This document shows, in pieces, positions 15,885-23,834 of a stretch of DNA of 33,034 nucleotides. The DNA is from an uncultured Eubacteriales bacterium. Lineage in GTDB: Bacteria > Bacillota > Clostridia > Oscillospirales > CAG-272. The first letter of the stretch is position 1. Every line of letters starts with the position of its first letter. The position numbers and the translations under genes are program-made. The notes beneath the pieces were generated by a model that saw only the letters and a list, made by a program, of their open reading frames with translations, ran no database searches and had not been told where the DNA came from. The stretch lies in NCBI GenBank assembly GCA_934489945.1, contig CAKSSY010000012.1, positions 1-33,034 of the forward strand. Reading direction: 5' to 3'.

Positions 15885-17108
15885 ATGAACCACACACAGC
15901 TTGCCGACCTTCTGCGCCCGAAGTCGTTTGACGACATTGCGGGGCAGGAGCACCTGTTCGGAAAAAGCGGCGTCGTGCGCCGCATGGTCGGAAGCGGCAG
16001 GATCACCAACATGATCTTTTACGGTCCTCCCGGTACAGGGAAGACTACGGCATCCTATGTGATCGCGGCGGAATCCGGCATGAGTTTCCATAAACTCAAT
16101 GCCACCACCGCGTCACTGACGGATGTCCGCGATATCCTCGCGCAGTCGGACAATCTGTTCGGTGCGGGAGGTATTCTGCTTTATATCGACGAAATTCAGT
16201 ATTTCAACCGTAAACAACAGCAAAGCCTTTTGGAATATATTGAAGACGGACGGGTCACGCTGATTGCTTCGACAACCGAAAATCCGCATTTTTATATTTA
16301 CAACGCGATTATTTCGCGCTCCTCCCTGTTTGAATTCAAGCCGGTCACTCCCGCCGCCTGCGTGGGAGTTCTTTGTCGTGCGTTGGCGTATCTGAACCGG
16401 GAAGGAAAAACCGAAAAGACCGCAACGGAAGATATCCTTTTGCGAATTGCGGGAGCCACGTCTGGGGATGTCCGACGTGCGATCGGACTCCTTGAAAACG
16501 CCTACTATGCCGCTGAGGGGGATGTCATTGACGATGCCGCCGTGGAATCGTTTCGCAGCAGTATCGGCAATTTCAACGATGACACGCACTTTGATCTGCT
16601 CTCCGCCCTTCAGAAATCCATCCGCGGCTCCGATCCGGATGCTGCGGTTTTTTACCTGGCAAGACTGTTGGAGTCCGGTGAGTTGATCTCCGCCTGCCGC
16701 CGGTTGCAGGTCATTGCCTCGGAAGATGTCGGACTGGCGTATCCGCTTGCCGCGGCGGTTACACGCGCCTGTGTCGAATCTGCCAAGGAGCTGGGAATGC
16801 CGGAGGCGAAAATTCCGCTTGCCAATGCCACCATCCTGCTGGCAACGGCACCGAAATCCAATTCCGCACATAACGCCGTTTTCGCGGCGTGTGCCGATGT
16901 CGAGGCAGGACTCGGAGCCGTTCCGCCCGCGCATCTGCAAAGCCCGCTCTATAAAGGCTATCGGTATCCGCATGACTTCCCGAACCACTATGTGGAACAA
17001 CAATACCTTCCGAACGATCTTGTGGGCAGAAAGTATTACGTTCCTGGGGAAAATCGCGCCGAAACTGCGTCCGCCCAGTATTGGGATGCCATCAAAAAGA
17101 AAAAATAA
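15885..17108 (+). CDS. rarA: Replication-associated recombination protein A (RarA/MgsA AAA+ ATPase)
   Basis: A clamp-loader-like AAA+ ATPase acting at stalled replication forks. The 407-residue length is slightly below the usual 420-440. Walker A is GPPGTGKT at 47-54 and Walker B is LLYIDEIQYFN around 98-108. The sensor-1 region reads LIASTTENP, and the C-terminal MgsA domain has the family motif QSPLYKGYRYPHDF near 360. The ATG at 15885 has no clear Shine-Dalgarno sequence (only a weak CAGAAG). It follows the preceding lipoprotein stop by 5 bases, suggesting translational coupling. Confidence 0.94.
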   Translation: MNHTQLADLLRPKSFDDIAGQEHLFGKSGVVRRMVGSGRITNMIFYGPPGTGKTTASYVIAAESGMSFHKLNATTASLTDVRDILAQSDNLFGAGGILLYIDEIQYFNRKQQQSLLEYIEDGRVTLIASTTENPHFYIYNAIISRSSLFEFKPVTPAACVGVLCRALAYLNREGKTEKTATEDILLRIAGATSGDVRRAIGLLENAYYAAEGDVIDDAAVESFRSSIGNFNDDTHFDLLSALQKSIRGSDPDAAVFYLARLLESGELISACRRLQVIASEDVGLAYPLAAAVTRACVESAKELGMPEAKIPLANATILLATAPKSNSAHNAVFAACADVEAGLGAVPPAHLQSPLYKGYRYPHDFPNHYVEQQYLPNDLVGRKYYVPGENRAETASAQYWDAIKKKK

Positions 17109-17175
17109 AAAACCGAAACCCAATCGAAAACGTTCGCCGGGGGTTCCGACACCATCGGGTTTTCGATAAAACGAG

Positions 17176-17213
17176 GCTGTCCCCATGAAGGTTTAACTTC
17201 ATGGGGACAGCCG
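17176..17213. terminator. Perfect 16-bp hairpin in the rarA/thiT convergent gap
   Basis: GGCTGTCCCCATGAAG (17176-17191) pairs exactly with 17198-17213 around a 6-nt loop. It lies between converging genes and could terminate rarA transcripts, although the plus-strand U-tract is poor. It differs in sequence from the neighbouring GTTAAAAAACTCA-type hairpin. Confidence 0.6.
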
Positions 17214-17238
17214 TCTTCTGTAAAAGTTGCAGGAAACG

Positions 17239-17278
17239 GGGGTGTTAAAAAAACTCATCTTGAGTTTTTTAACACCCC
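17239..17278. terminator. GTTAAAAAACTCA-family hairpin, copy A
   Basis: GGGGTGTTAAAAAAACTCA faces TGAGTTTTTTAACACCCC around a tct loop, with one extra A in the left arm. It lies 17 bp beyond the thiT stop codon and 130 bp beyond rarA, so it can serve both directions. Confidence 0.75.
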
Positions 17279-17295
17279 TGTCCTCCGCAAAACGT

Positions 17296-17970
17296 TTATT
17301 TTTCAACCTTTCGGATGTTGGGAATTCTGGCAACAATGGTCGCCGCCACAGCGGTAATCAGGATTTCGGGAAGCATGTAGCAACCGTTGTAGACCAACGA
17401 ATAGACAACGGAAAGAAGCCCGCCGCCGACATTTGCCATGACCCACTTGCTGATTCCCCACGACGCGGCAATGGTGTCGGTGAAGAACCACTCTGCCCAC
17501 GCACCGTAAAAGATCGCACCCGAAATCACGTGCGCCGCATAACGAAGTGCCAGAGCCACGATACTTCCGACACAAAGTGCGCCCGTCTTTCCGAGCCGGT
17601 TCCGGAAGAGACCGCCAAAACCGAGACAGGTGTATGCAATCAGATAATCAATGAGAAGAATAAAGATGGCGGCGGCAATTCCCTGATAACTGTCGGAATT
17701 CGGCAAAAACAACGCCTTGATTGTGGATTTTCCCCCCATCATCAGATCCATTGCAACCTGAATAAGCGCGTATGCAAACGCCGTGAAAAGCCCGTGCTTC
17801 ACGCCGTACATATACGAAACAATGATAACGGGAAGAGCAGAAGCAATGGTAAATCCACCACCGAACGGCAGATTGAGAAACGGAATGAGCTCGCATACCG
17901 CCGCCAGGACCGTGGAAAGAGCCAGCATCACAGCAGAAACCGTGAGGCGGCGCGTCGTGGAATGATTCAT
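17296..17970 (-). CDS. thiT: Energy-coupled thiamine transporter ThiT (ECF S component)
   Basis: The substrate-binding S component that captures thiamine and works with a shared ECF energising module encoded elsewhere. The 224-residue protein has six hydrophobic segments. It shows the ThiT-type features LPFGGGFTIAS, the YGVKHG loop and the C-terminal half rich in Trp/Tyr/His (HVISGAIFYGAWAEWFF, SLVYNGCYMLPE), which form the thiamine pocket in this family. The ATG at 17970 is chosen because AGGAGG ends five bases before it. A TPP riboswitch with a terminator precedes it, which independently confirms the vitamin assignment. The thiamine product is used by Dxs in this window. Confidence 0.95.
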   Translation of the reverse strand: MNHSTTRRLTVSAVMLALSTVLAAVCELIPFLNLPFGGGFTIASALPVIIVSYMYGVKHGLFTAFAYALIQVAMDLMMGGKSTIKALFLPNSDSYQGIAAAIFILLIDYLIAYTCLGFGGLFRNRLGKTGALCVGSIVALALRYAAHVISGAIFYGAWAEWFFTDTIAASWGISKWVMANVGGGLLSVVYSLVYNGCYMLPEILITAVAATIVARIPNIRKVEK

Positions 17971-17988
17971 AAAAACCTCCTGTAACAT

Positions 17989-18018
17989 AAAAAGCCTTGC
18001 GGAAAAATCCCGTAAGGC
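17989..18018 (-). terminator. Riboswitch-controlled terminator before thiT
   Basis: On the minus strand GCCTTACGG (18018-18010) pairs with CCGCAAGGC (18002-17994), with one A-C mismatch, followed by TTTTT. It lies between the TPP aptamer and the thiT ribosome site, as expected for a transcription-terminating expression platform. Confidence 0.8.
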
Positions 18019-18043
18019 TGCCAGTTTCTTCTGCCGTTTTATG

Positions 18044-18132
18044 CAATCTTCCTACGCCGGTATTATCCGTATCAGGTAAAAGGGTTCGGAACACGGTTCC
18101 GTCTCAGCCGACTTTGTCAGCACCCCCGATTT
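18044..18132 (-). ncRNA. TPP riboswitch (THI element)
   Basis: The minus strand shows the conserved THI-box parts in order: GGGGTGC, GGCTGAGA, ACCCTTTTACCTGAT, CGGATAATACCGGCG and TAGGAAG. These form the two helical arms that bind the pyrimidine and pyrophosphate of thiamine pyrophosphate. High TPP should favour the terminator at 17989-18018 and switch thiT off. Promoter at 18149-18177. Confidence 0.95.
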
Positions 18133-18148
18133 ATGTATTTGCGGGAAT

Positions 18149-18177
18149 AGTATAGCACAGCTCCCCTTCCCTGTCAA
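18149..18177 (-). promoter_or_regulatory. Sigma-A promoter for the thiT riboswitch transcript
   Basis: Minus strand TTGACA (18177-18172), 17-nt spacer, TATACT (18154-18149). The start near 18142 is just upstream of the aptamer. Confidence 0.88.
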
Positions 18178-18240
18178 GTCCTTTTTGCAAAAGTCGGGAA
18201 ATTTTGTGCAAAAAAACGACAAAGGCGGTGCGATCCGTCG

Positions 18241-18269
18241 TTGACAAAACGACCGCAATATGGTACAAT
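18241..18269 (+). promoter_or_regulatory. Sigma-A promoter for guaB
   Basis: TTGACA, 17-nt spacer, TACAAT. It is divergent from the thiT promoter, with 63 bp between the -35 boxes. The leader is about 25 nt. Confidence 0.85.
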
Positions 18270-18301
18270 AATAGTAATTTTTATGCAGATAAGGAGTCAT
18301 T

Positions 18302-19807
18302 ATGGCAGTATTTATCAACGAGCCCTCTCATACCTTTAACGAATACCTTCTCATCCCCGGGTATTCCTCCGACCGGTGTATTCCCGCCAATGTCAGCCTC
18401 CGGACCCCTTTGGTCAAATACCGTAAGGGAGAAACACCGTCCATTATGATGAACATTCCCATAGTCTCCGCTATCATGCAGGCTGTCTCGGATGATCGCC
18501 TTGCCGTAGCCCTCGCCACCGAGGGAGGCGTCTCCTTCATTTACGGCTCCCAGACCATTGAAGATGAGGCGGCAATGGTCAGCCGAGCCAAAGCCTATAA
18601 AGCCGGCTTCGTAAAAAGTGACTCCAACCTCCGCCCCGATGCCACACTTGCGGATGTCATCGCGCTGAAGGAGCGCACCGGACATTCCACCATCGCGGTC
18701 ACAGACGACGGAACCCCCGACGGCAAACTCGTCGGTATTGTCACCGGACGGGATTACCGCGTCAGCCGTATGGCACCCGAGACCCTCGTCCGGGATTTCA
18801 TGACCCCCTTTGAGAAACTCATCTGGGCAAAGGAAGGAACGACCCTTAAGGAAGCCAACGATATTATTTGGGATAATAAACTCAATTCTCTTCCCATTCT
18901 CTCGGAAAACGGCAGTCTTTGCTATATGGTGTTCCGCAAAGACTACGATACCCATAAGCAGAACCCGAATGAACTTCTGGATGCCCATAAGCGTTATATC
19001 GTGGGAGCCGGTATCAATACCCGGGACTACGCCGAGCGCGTCCCCGCACTCATGGAAGCGGGTGCCGATGTCCTCTGTATCGACTCCTCCGAAGGCTTCA
19101 GCGAATGGCAGAAACTCACCATCGCGTGGATCCGCGAAAAATACGGAGAAAGCGTAAAAGTGGGAGCCGGCAATGTGGTCGATGCCAAGGGCTTCCGTTT
19201 CCTTGCCGAATGCGGTGCCGATTTCGTCAAGGTCGGAATCGGCGGCGGCTCCATCTGTATCACGCGCGAGACAAAGGGAATCGGCAGAGGACAGGCATCG
19301 GCACTCATTGATGTCTGCCGTGAGCGCGACCGGTATTTTGAGGAAACCGGCATTTACGTTCCCGTCTGCTCGGACGGCGGTATCGTTTACGACCACCATA
19401 TCACGTTGGCACTTGCCATGGGTGCCGACTTCGTGATGCTCGGCAGATACTTTGCCCGTTTCGATGAAAGCCCGTCAAATAAGGTCAGTATCGGCGGCAC
19501 CTACTATAAGGAATACTGGGGCGAAGGCTCTGCGCGTGCCCGCAATTGGCAGAGATACGACCTCGGCGGCGATAAGAAACTCTCGTTTGAGGAGGGGGTC
19601 GATTCTTATGTTCCGTATGCGGGAAGCCTGAAGGACAATGTCGCCATGTCCCTCTCCAAGGTTCGCTCCACCATGTGTAACTGCGGCGCGCTGACGATTC
19701 CGGAACTGCAGGAAAAGGCGGTACTTACGCTGGTTTCGGCAACGAGTATCGTCGAGGGCGGAGCTCACGACGTTCTGCAAAAGGAAAAGAGCAACGCGGT
19801 GAAATAA
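18302..19807 (+). CDS. guaB: IMP dehydrogenase, Tritrichomonas-like type
   Basis: It oxidises IMP to XMP with NAD, the first committed step of GMP synthesis. The 501-residue protein has a TIM barrel interrupted by two CBS domains (about 100-220). Catalytic positions by direct count are Asp261, Cys319 (GGGSICITRE loop), Arg418 and Tyr419 (RNWQRYD). The flap and C-terminus read FEEGVDSYVPYAG and SIVEGGAHDV. These positions and sequences match what I remember of the Tritrichomonas foetus enzyme rather than the common bacterial GPGSICTT type. The ATG at 18302 has AAGGAG upstream. It is a single-gene unit with its own promoter, followed by two hairpins. Confidence 0.95.
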   Translation: MAVFINEPSHTFNEYLLIPGYSSDRCIPANVSLRTPLVKYRKGETPSIMMNIPIVSAIMQAVSDDRLAVALATEGGVSFIYGSQTIEDEAAMVSRAKAYKAGFVKSDSNLRPDATLADVIALKERTGHSTIAVTDDGTPDGKLVGIVTGRDYRVSRMAPETLVRDFMTPFEKLIWAKEGTTLKEANDIIWDNKLNSLPILSENGSLCYMVFRKDYDTHKQNPNELLDAHKRYIVGAGINTRDYAERVPALMEAGADVLCIDSSEGFSEWQKLTIAWIREKYGESVKVGAGNVVDAKGFRFLAECGADFVKVGIGGGSICITRETKGIGRGQASALIDVCRERDRYFEETGIYVPVCSDGGIVYDHHITLALAMGADFVMLGRYFARFDESPSNKVSIGGTYYKEYWGEGSARARNWQRYDLGGDKKLSFEEGVDSYVPYAGSLKDNVAMSLSKVRSTMCNCGALTIPELQEKAVLTLVSATSIVEGGAHDVLQKEKSNAVK

Positions 19808-19847
19808 TTCCGATTCTTCTCCTTCGCTGTAAACTTTTCCGATAAAA

Positions 19848-19883
19848 GGGGCTGTTAAAAAACTCAATGTTTTTAACAGCCCC
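19848..19883. terminator. GTTAAAAAACTCA-family hairpin, copy B (right arm shortened)
   Basis: GGGGCTGTTAAAAA (19848-19861) pairs with TTTTTAACAGCCCC (19870-19883). The left arm continues ACTCA but the matching TGAGT of the right arm is missing, leaving an 8-nt loop. It lies 40 bp after guaB and probably terminates it; on the minus strand it is followed by TTTTATC. Confidence 0.75.
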
Positions 19884-19989
19884 TCCAAACTGCCGGTCGG
19901 GATTCCGATATTTTGAATGGGATCTTGGTCGTTTTTGCCTCTGTGACTTTGTTTTTTCGATTTCCTTGGCAGCAAAACGGTGGCTGAAA

Positions 19990-20033
19990 GGGGTGTAAAA
20001 AACTCATTTTGAGTTTTTTACACCCTTTTTTTT
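19990..20033 (+). terminator. GTTAAAAAACTCA-family hairpin, copy C, overlapping the cca stop
   Basis: GGGTGTAAAAAACTCA (19991-20006) pairs perfectly with 20010-20025 around TTT and is followed by eight T residues. It is a textbook terminator for plus-strand transcription. On the minus strand the stem contains the last sense codons and TAA stop of cca (20018-20020). Confidence 0.85.
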
Positions 20034-21196
20034 GCCAGCGCAAGCAAAATGTCCTTTCGGTTAAGCGTAGGATCGTCGAGAACAAGCTCTGTAAGACGCG
20101 CGAGCGTGCTGCCGATGTCCCGCCCGGAAATTCCGACCGCAATCAGATCGGAGCCGTTCACGGCAAGTTCCGCCGTCGTCAGACAGTCGTGTCGTGCACG
20201 ACATCGCTCTGCCACAGCCGAAAGTCCGGTTACGTCCCGTCCGAGAGCCTCAAATAAAGCCAGCAACGGCTCAAACAACGTCCCCGCCTGTGCCATCAAT
20301 CGACGCACACGCGGTTCGGTACAATCGGAAATATCAACTTCCGTCAACGTCACCAACCGTGCAACCTTTGAAGCCGAAGCATTTGACAATTTCAAAGCCC
20401 CAAGACGCGCCGACAGAACATCCCGCGGCACTCCGCGCAGACAAAATGCCAACCGCACCTCAAACACCGACGGCAAGCGCGCCAGTCTCCCGTCAAACAC
20501 CGCCTCCGGCAAAATGAGAGACAAAACTCCGCTCTCCCGCATATGTTCCATTGCCGATACAACTCCGTCCCCCGTCAGAATCCCGACAAGCTCGGCGGTA
20601 ATCCGTTCGGCGGAAATTTCCGAAAGTCCCTGTCGGCAAATCCCGATTGCCCGAAAGGTTTCGGGTTCAACGGAAAATCCGAGTACCGAAGAAAACCGGA
20701 AGGCGCGCAGAATCCGCAACGCATCCTCCCGAAACCGCTTTTCCGGAACCCCGACCGCGCGAATCACACCCGCCGCAAGATCCTCCCTGCCGCCGAACAG
20801 ATCAATAAGTCCGGTTCTTTCGCTGTACGCCATGGCGTTGACGGTAAAATCCCGACGTGCGAGATCGTCGGCAATGCGGTCGGTAAAACGAACACTTTCG
20901 GGATGACGCGAGTCACGATATTCCCCGTCAATCCGAAATGTCGTGATTTCAACCGCTTCTCCGCCGAGAATGACGGTCAGCGTCCCGTGCTTCAGACCGC
21001 TCGTTACCGTCCGACAGTCGGCAAAAATCCTCTGCATCTCGTCGGGAAGAGCCGGCGTAGTGAGGTCCCAGTCGTGTACGGGACGCCCCAAAAGCAGATT
21101 CCGCAAAGCACCGCCCACCACATAGGCACCGTAGCCCGCCGCCTCCAGTCGTCCGACGGCAAAGGCAATATTTTCCGGGTATTTCAGTTCTTTCAT
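20018..21196 (-). CDS. cca: CCA tRNA nucleotidyltransferase
   Basis: It adds or repairs the 3' CCA of tRNAs. The 392-residue protein is a class II enzyme: VVGGALRN with the GGxxR motif at 28-32, catalytic carboxylates Asp42 and Asp44 (HDWDLTT), RRDFTVNAMA for motif B, and EDALRILRAFRF for the nucleotide-selecting motif. The C-terminal half resembles the tRNA-binding region and lacks an HD phosphohydrolase signature. Its ATG overlaps the stop of the upstream propeller gene as ATGA. It is the last gene of the malic enzyme-mnmM-mnmE operon. Its final codons form part of a repeat-family hairpin, so the gene end was probably shaped by that element. Confidence 0.94.
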   Translation of the reverse strand: MKELKYPENIAFAVGRLEAAGYGAYVVGGALRNLLLGRPVHDWDLTTPALPDEMQRIFADCRTVTSGLKHGTLTVILGGEAVEITTFRIDGEYRDSRHPESVRFTDRIADDLARRDFTVNAMAYSERTGLIDLFGGREDLAAGVIRAVGVPEKRFREDALRILRAFRFSSVLGFSVEPETFRAIGICRQGLSEISAERITAELVGILTGDGVVSAMEHMRESGVLSLILPEAVFDGRLARLPSVFEVRLAFCLRGVPRDVLSARLGALKLSNASASKVARLVTLTEVDISDCTEPRVRRLMAQAGTLFEPLLALFEALGRDVTGLSAVAERCRARHDCLTTAELAVNGSDLIAVGISGRDIGSTLARLTELVLDDPTLNRKDILLALAKKRV

Positions 21197-22374
21197 AAAG
21201 AAAACCCCGTCAGATCAACTTCGCAGACATCGCGCTTGCCGCGGCAAAAACTATCAAATGAAATGCGGTCGCCGCGCGGACTGAAGCGGGCGTGCAGGTC
21301 GCACCGAATGTCGATGACGGACGGAATGACCGTCTTTGAGCCGAGCAGAATCTCCGCCTTGCGCGTCAGAAGATTCTCGATCCAAATGTAACGTACCCCG
21401 TCGCGCGGATAAGTGTCGCCGATCATATATTTGCCGTCGGGCGAGGCAATGCAATGAATGTCGCCCCACGGAAGCATTTCGGGCGTGCTGATCTCTTCAT
21501 ACGGGCAACCGACGGCATCCTCAAGCAAATAGACGCTCTTTTTTTCCACCCCATCCGGTGTGCAATGCGCCAGAATATGGCTGTCATCGATCCACCAATA
21601 GTGCGAGACATAGGAATCGCGGATCAGCGCACGCAGATTGCCGGACAGGTCGGAGGTGAAAAGTGTTGTCGCCCATCCGCCGTCCTTGACCGCAAAATTC
21701 CGCACGAGCATCAGAAAACGGTTGCCCGACGGATTGAACGTAATGTGGTTGACGAGAAATTTCGCGTTTTCCTTGCCAGCGATCGGGAACTCTTTCAAAA
21801 TACGTGCATAGTCGGCAATCAGACGGCTCTTACCCGTCACAAAATCACATAAAAACACGCCGTCCCCGTTCGGCGCACCACTCCCGGCAAAAGGGTCCGG
21901 CAGGTTTGGGTAGCCATAGCCCGGACGAAAGTCCCATATCCGCGCGAAATTGATCGCCAAGCCGTGTCGTCCGTCGCGTGAGATTGCGGCGCAGGCGCGG
22001 TCGGTAAGCCTCTCTGTGCCGCTTTTTCGGTCACACCGCACGGTTCGCACCGCACCGTCCTCAAAGCGGTTATAATAAAGAATATTCTCGTCATCAAACT
22101 GATATTGAAGCATCGCGCCCTGCTGAAAGCACCAACTGTTCGTCCTGCCGAGACGGGTAAAAGCACCGTCTTCGACATAACCGAACTCCATCCGGTCTCC
22201 CGGTGTATTCAGCCTGTCGGTAAACGGCAGACGGTTGACAAGATGCCGCCGTCCGTCGTTGCTGTAGGGACGCAGGTCGTAATAGCCGAAAAACCAATCC
22301 CCCTCGTCCGGCGTGAGAAAGCGCACAGGGCAAAGATTGCCGACGATCCCCTCAAGCGTATTTTGAAATTCCAT
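21193..22374 (-). CDS. Propeller-like protein of unknown function
   Basis: A 393-residue protein with no signal peptide or membrane helix. Repeating blade-like strands with SxDGR/SPDGKY turns suggest a beta-propeller: AAISRDGRHGLAINF, NPSGNRFLMLV, ASPDGKYMIGD, SPRGDRISFD. An N-terminal WFFGYYDLRPYSNDG and the central NFARIWDFRPGYGYPN resemble proteins I associate with polysaccharide loci and, more distantly, the oligogalacturonate lyase fold; this is a memory-level match only. The ATG at 22374 has AAGGAG five bases upstream. It lies 35 bp after mnmE and overlaps cca by four bases, an odd site for a carbohydrate-related protein. Function unknown. Confidence 0.75.
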   Translation of the reverse strand: MEFQNTLEGIVGNLCPVRFLTPDEGDWFFGYYDLRPYSNDGRRHLVNRLPFTDRLNTPGDRMEFGYVEDGAFTRLGRTNSWCFQQGAMLQYQFDDENILYYNRFEDGAVRTVRCDRKSGTERLTDRACAAISRDGRHGLAINFARIWDFRPGYGYPNLPDPFAGSGAPNGDGVFLCDFVTGKSRLIADYARILKEFPIAGKENAKFLVNHITFNPSGNRFLMLVRNFAVKDGGWATTLFTSDLSGNLRALIRDSYVSHYWWIDDSHILAHCTPDGVEKKSVYLLEDAVGCPYEEISTPEMLPWGDIHCIASPDGKYMIGDTYPRDGVRYIWIENLLTRKAEILLGSKTVIPSVIDIRCDLHARFSPRGDRISFDSFCRGKRDVCEVDLTGFSL

Positions 22375-22409
22375 TTCGTCTCCTTCCCCCCGGCAAAATC
22401 GCCCGCCGT

Positions 22410-23804
22410 TTATTTTCCGACACAAAAATGCGAAAAAATACGGTTCACAATATCCTCGCTGATTTCCCTGCCGTCCAGTCCTGCCAAAGCCGACATCGCC
22501 CCTTCAATCTCCGAGGCGCAGATGTCGTCCCCCAGACCGTCCGACAGGGCGGCAAGGGCGTGTTCCAACGCAACGCCGCAAGCCTCCAATGCCGCGTTCT
22601 GCCGTGCGTTTGCCACAATCGCATCCTGTGCAAGATTCAAAGAACCGTCAAAGAAAGCACTTTCGATTGCCGTCGTCAGTTCGTCCATGCCTTCGCCGCG
22701 GGAAACCGAAACCGGGAGGATTCGGTCAAACACCGCCGGAAGCACCGCACCGTCAAGTACCGGCGGGAGATCGGACTTGTTCAGAACCGCAATCTTGTAG
22801 CCGCCTTGTTCCGAAAGTGACCGGCAAAACCGCCTGTCCTCTTCGTCGAGCGGTACCGAGGCGTCGAATACCGCCAACACCAACTCCGCCTCGCGCAACT
22901 TCTCCCGTGCGCGGTCAACGCCAATCTTCTCTACCCTGTCGCCGCTCTCGTGCAACCCTGCCGTGTCAAACAGACGGAGCGTTACCCGCCCCACGGCAAC
23001 ACGCTGTTCCAGAATGTCGCGTGTGGTTCCGGCAATATCGGTGACAATTGCCGTCTCCTCCCCCACCAGACGGTTAAAGAGAGAGCTTTTTCCGACATTC
23101 GGTTTCCCGCAGATCACCGCAGAAATCCCCTCCGTAACCGCTCTGCCGCTTCTGTAGGTTGCGGCAAGCCGCCGGACGCGTCCCAGTACCGACATCACAA
23201 TCTCTGTTATTTCGTCCCGTGTAAGCGTCGAAAGATCCTCCTCGGGATAGTCAATTCCGGCATAAAGCCCGGAAACCACCGTGCAAAGTTCGTCATAGAG
23301 TTCTTTTGCCGCGTCGGAGACTCTGCCCAGAAGTCCCGAACGGGAAAGCACCAGCTTGGCATGCGTATCGGCTTCCAGAAGCTCTCCCAGAGCCTCTGCC
23401 GCCGAAAGCCCCATCTTTCCGCCGATAAAAGCCCGGCGTGTAAATTCACCCGCTTCAGCAGGTCTGGCACCCGCGGCAAGCACCGCCCCCAAGACCTCCC
23501 CGGTCACAAGCACCCCGCCGTGACAGGTGATTTCCACCGTATCCTCTCCGGTAAAAGAGTGCGGCGCACGGTAAACGACGGCAATCCCGTCGTCGATTTC
23601 TTCGGGCATACCGTCGGTTCCGCGATGCGAAATCACGCCATAGACCGCACGGTTGCTTTCGATTTCCGACAGCCGCTTGCCGCTTTTCGGCAGAAAGACC
23701 CTCTCCGAGATCACAATTGCCTCGGAACCGCTGACGCGGATCATGGCAACCCCGCCTTTTCCGCGCGGCGTGGAGATTGCCGCAATGGTATCCTGTATGT
23801 TCAT
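22410..23804 (-). CDS. mnmE: tRNA uridine-5-carboxymethylaminomethyl modification GTPase MnmE
   Basis: With MnmG it installs the (carboxymethyl)aminomethyl group on U34 of several tRNAs. The 464-residue protein has the N-terminal folate-binding domain (DTIAAISTPRGKGGVAMIRVSG), a helical domain, and an inserted G domain with GKPNVGKSSLFNRL (G1), DTAGLHES (G3) and NKSDLP (G4). The C-terminal Cys is in the invariant FCVGK tail. The ATG at 23804 has AAAGG upstream. The neighbouring upstream gene encodes MnmM, which acts on the same nucleotide, so the operon clusters consecutive modification steps. mnmG is not in this window. Confidence 0.97.
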   Translation of the reverse strand: MNIQDTIAAISTPRGKGGVAMIRVSGSEAIVISERVFLPKSGKRLSEIESNRAVYGVISHRGTDGMPEEIDDGIAVVYRAPHSFTGEDTVEITCHGGVLVTGEVLGAVLAAGARPAEAGEFTRRAFIGGKMGLSAAEALGELLEADTHAKLVLSRSGLLGRVSDAAKELYDELCTVVSGLYAGIDYPEEDLSTLTRDEITEIVMSVLGRVRRLAATYRSGRAVTEGISAVICGKPNVGKSSLFNRLVGEETAIVTDIAGTTRDILEQRVAVGRVTLRLFDTAGLHESGDRVEKIGVDRAREKLREAELVLAVFDASVPLDEEDRRFCRSLSEQGGYKIAVLNKSDLPPVLDGAVLPAVFDRILPVSVSRGEGMDELTTAIESAFFDGSLNLAQDAIVANARQNAALEACGVALEHALAALSDGLGDDICASEIEGAMSALAGLDGREISEDIVNRIFSHFCVGK

Positions 23805-23834
23805 ATGCCGTCTGCCTTTCTGCCTGTATTCCGG

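Noticed and set aside
18281..19399. 372-codon minus-strand frame opposite guaB
   Set aside because: Antisense shadow of IMP dehydrogenase; no ribosome site or recognisable motif.
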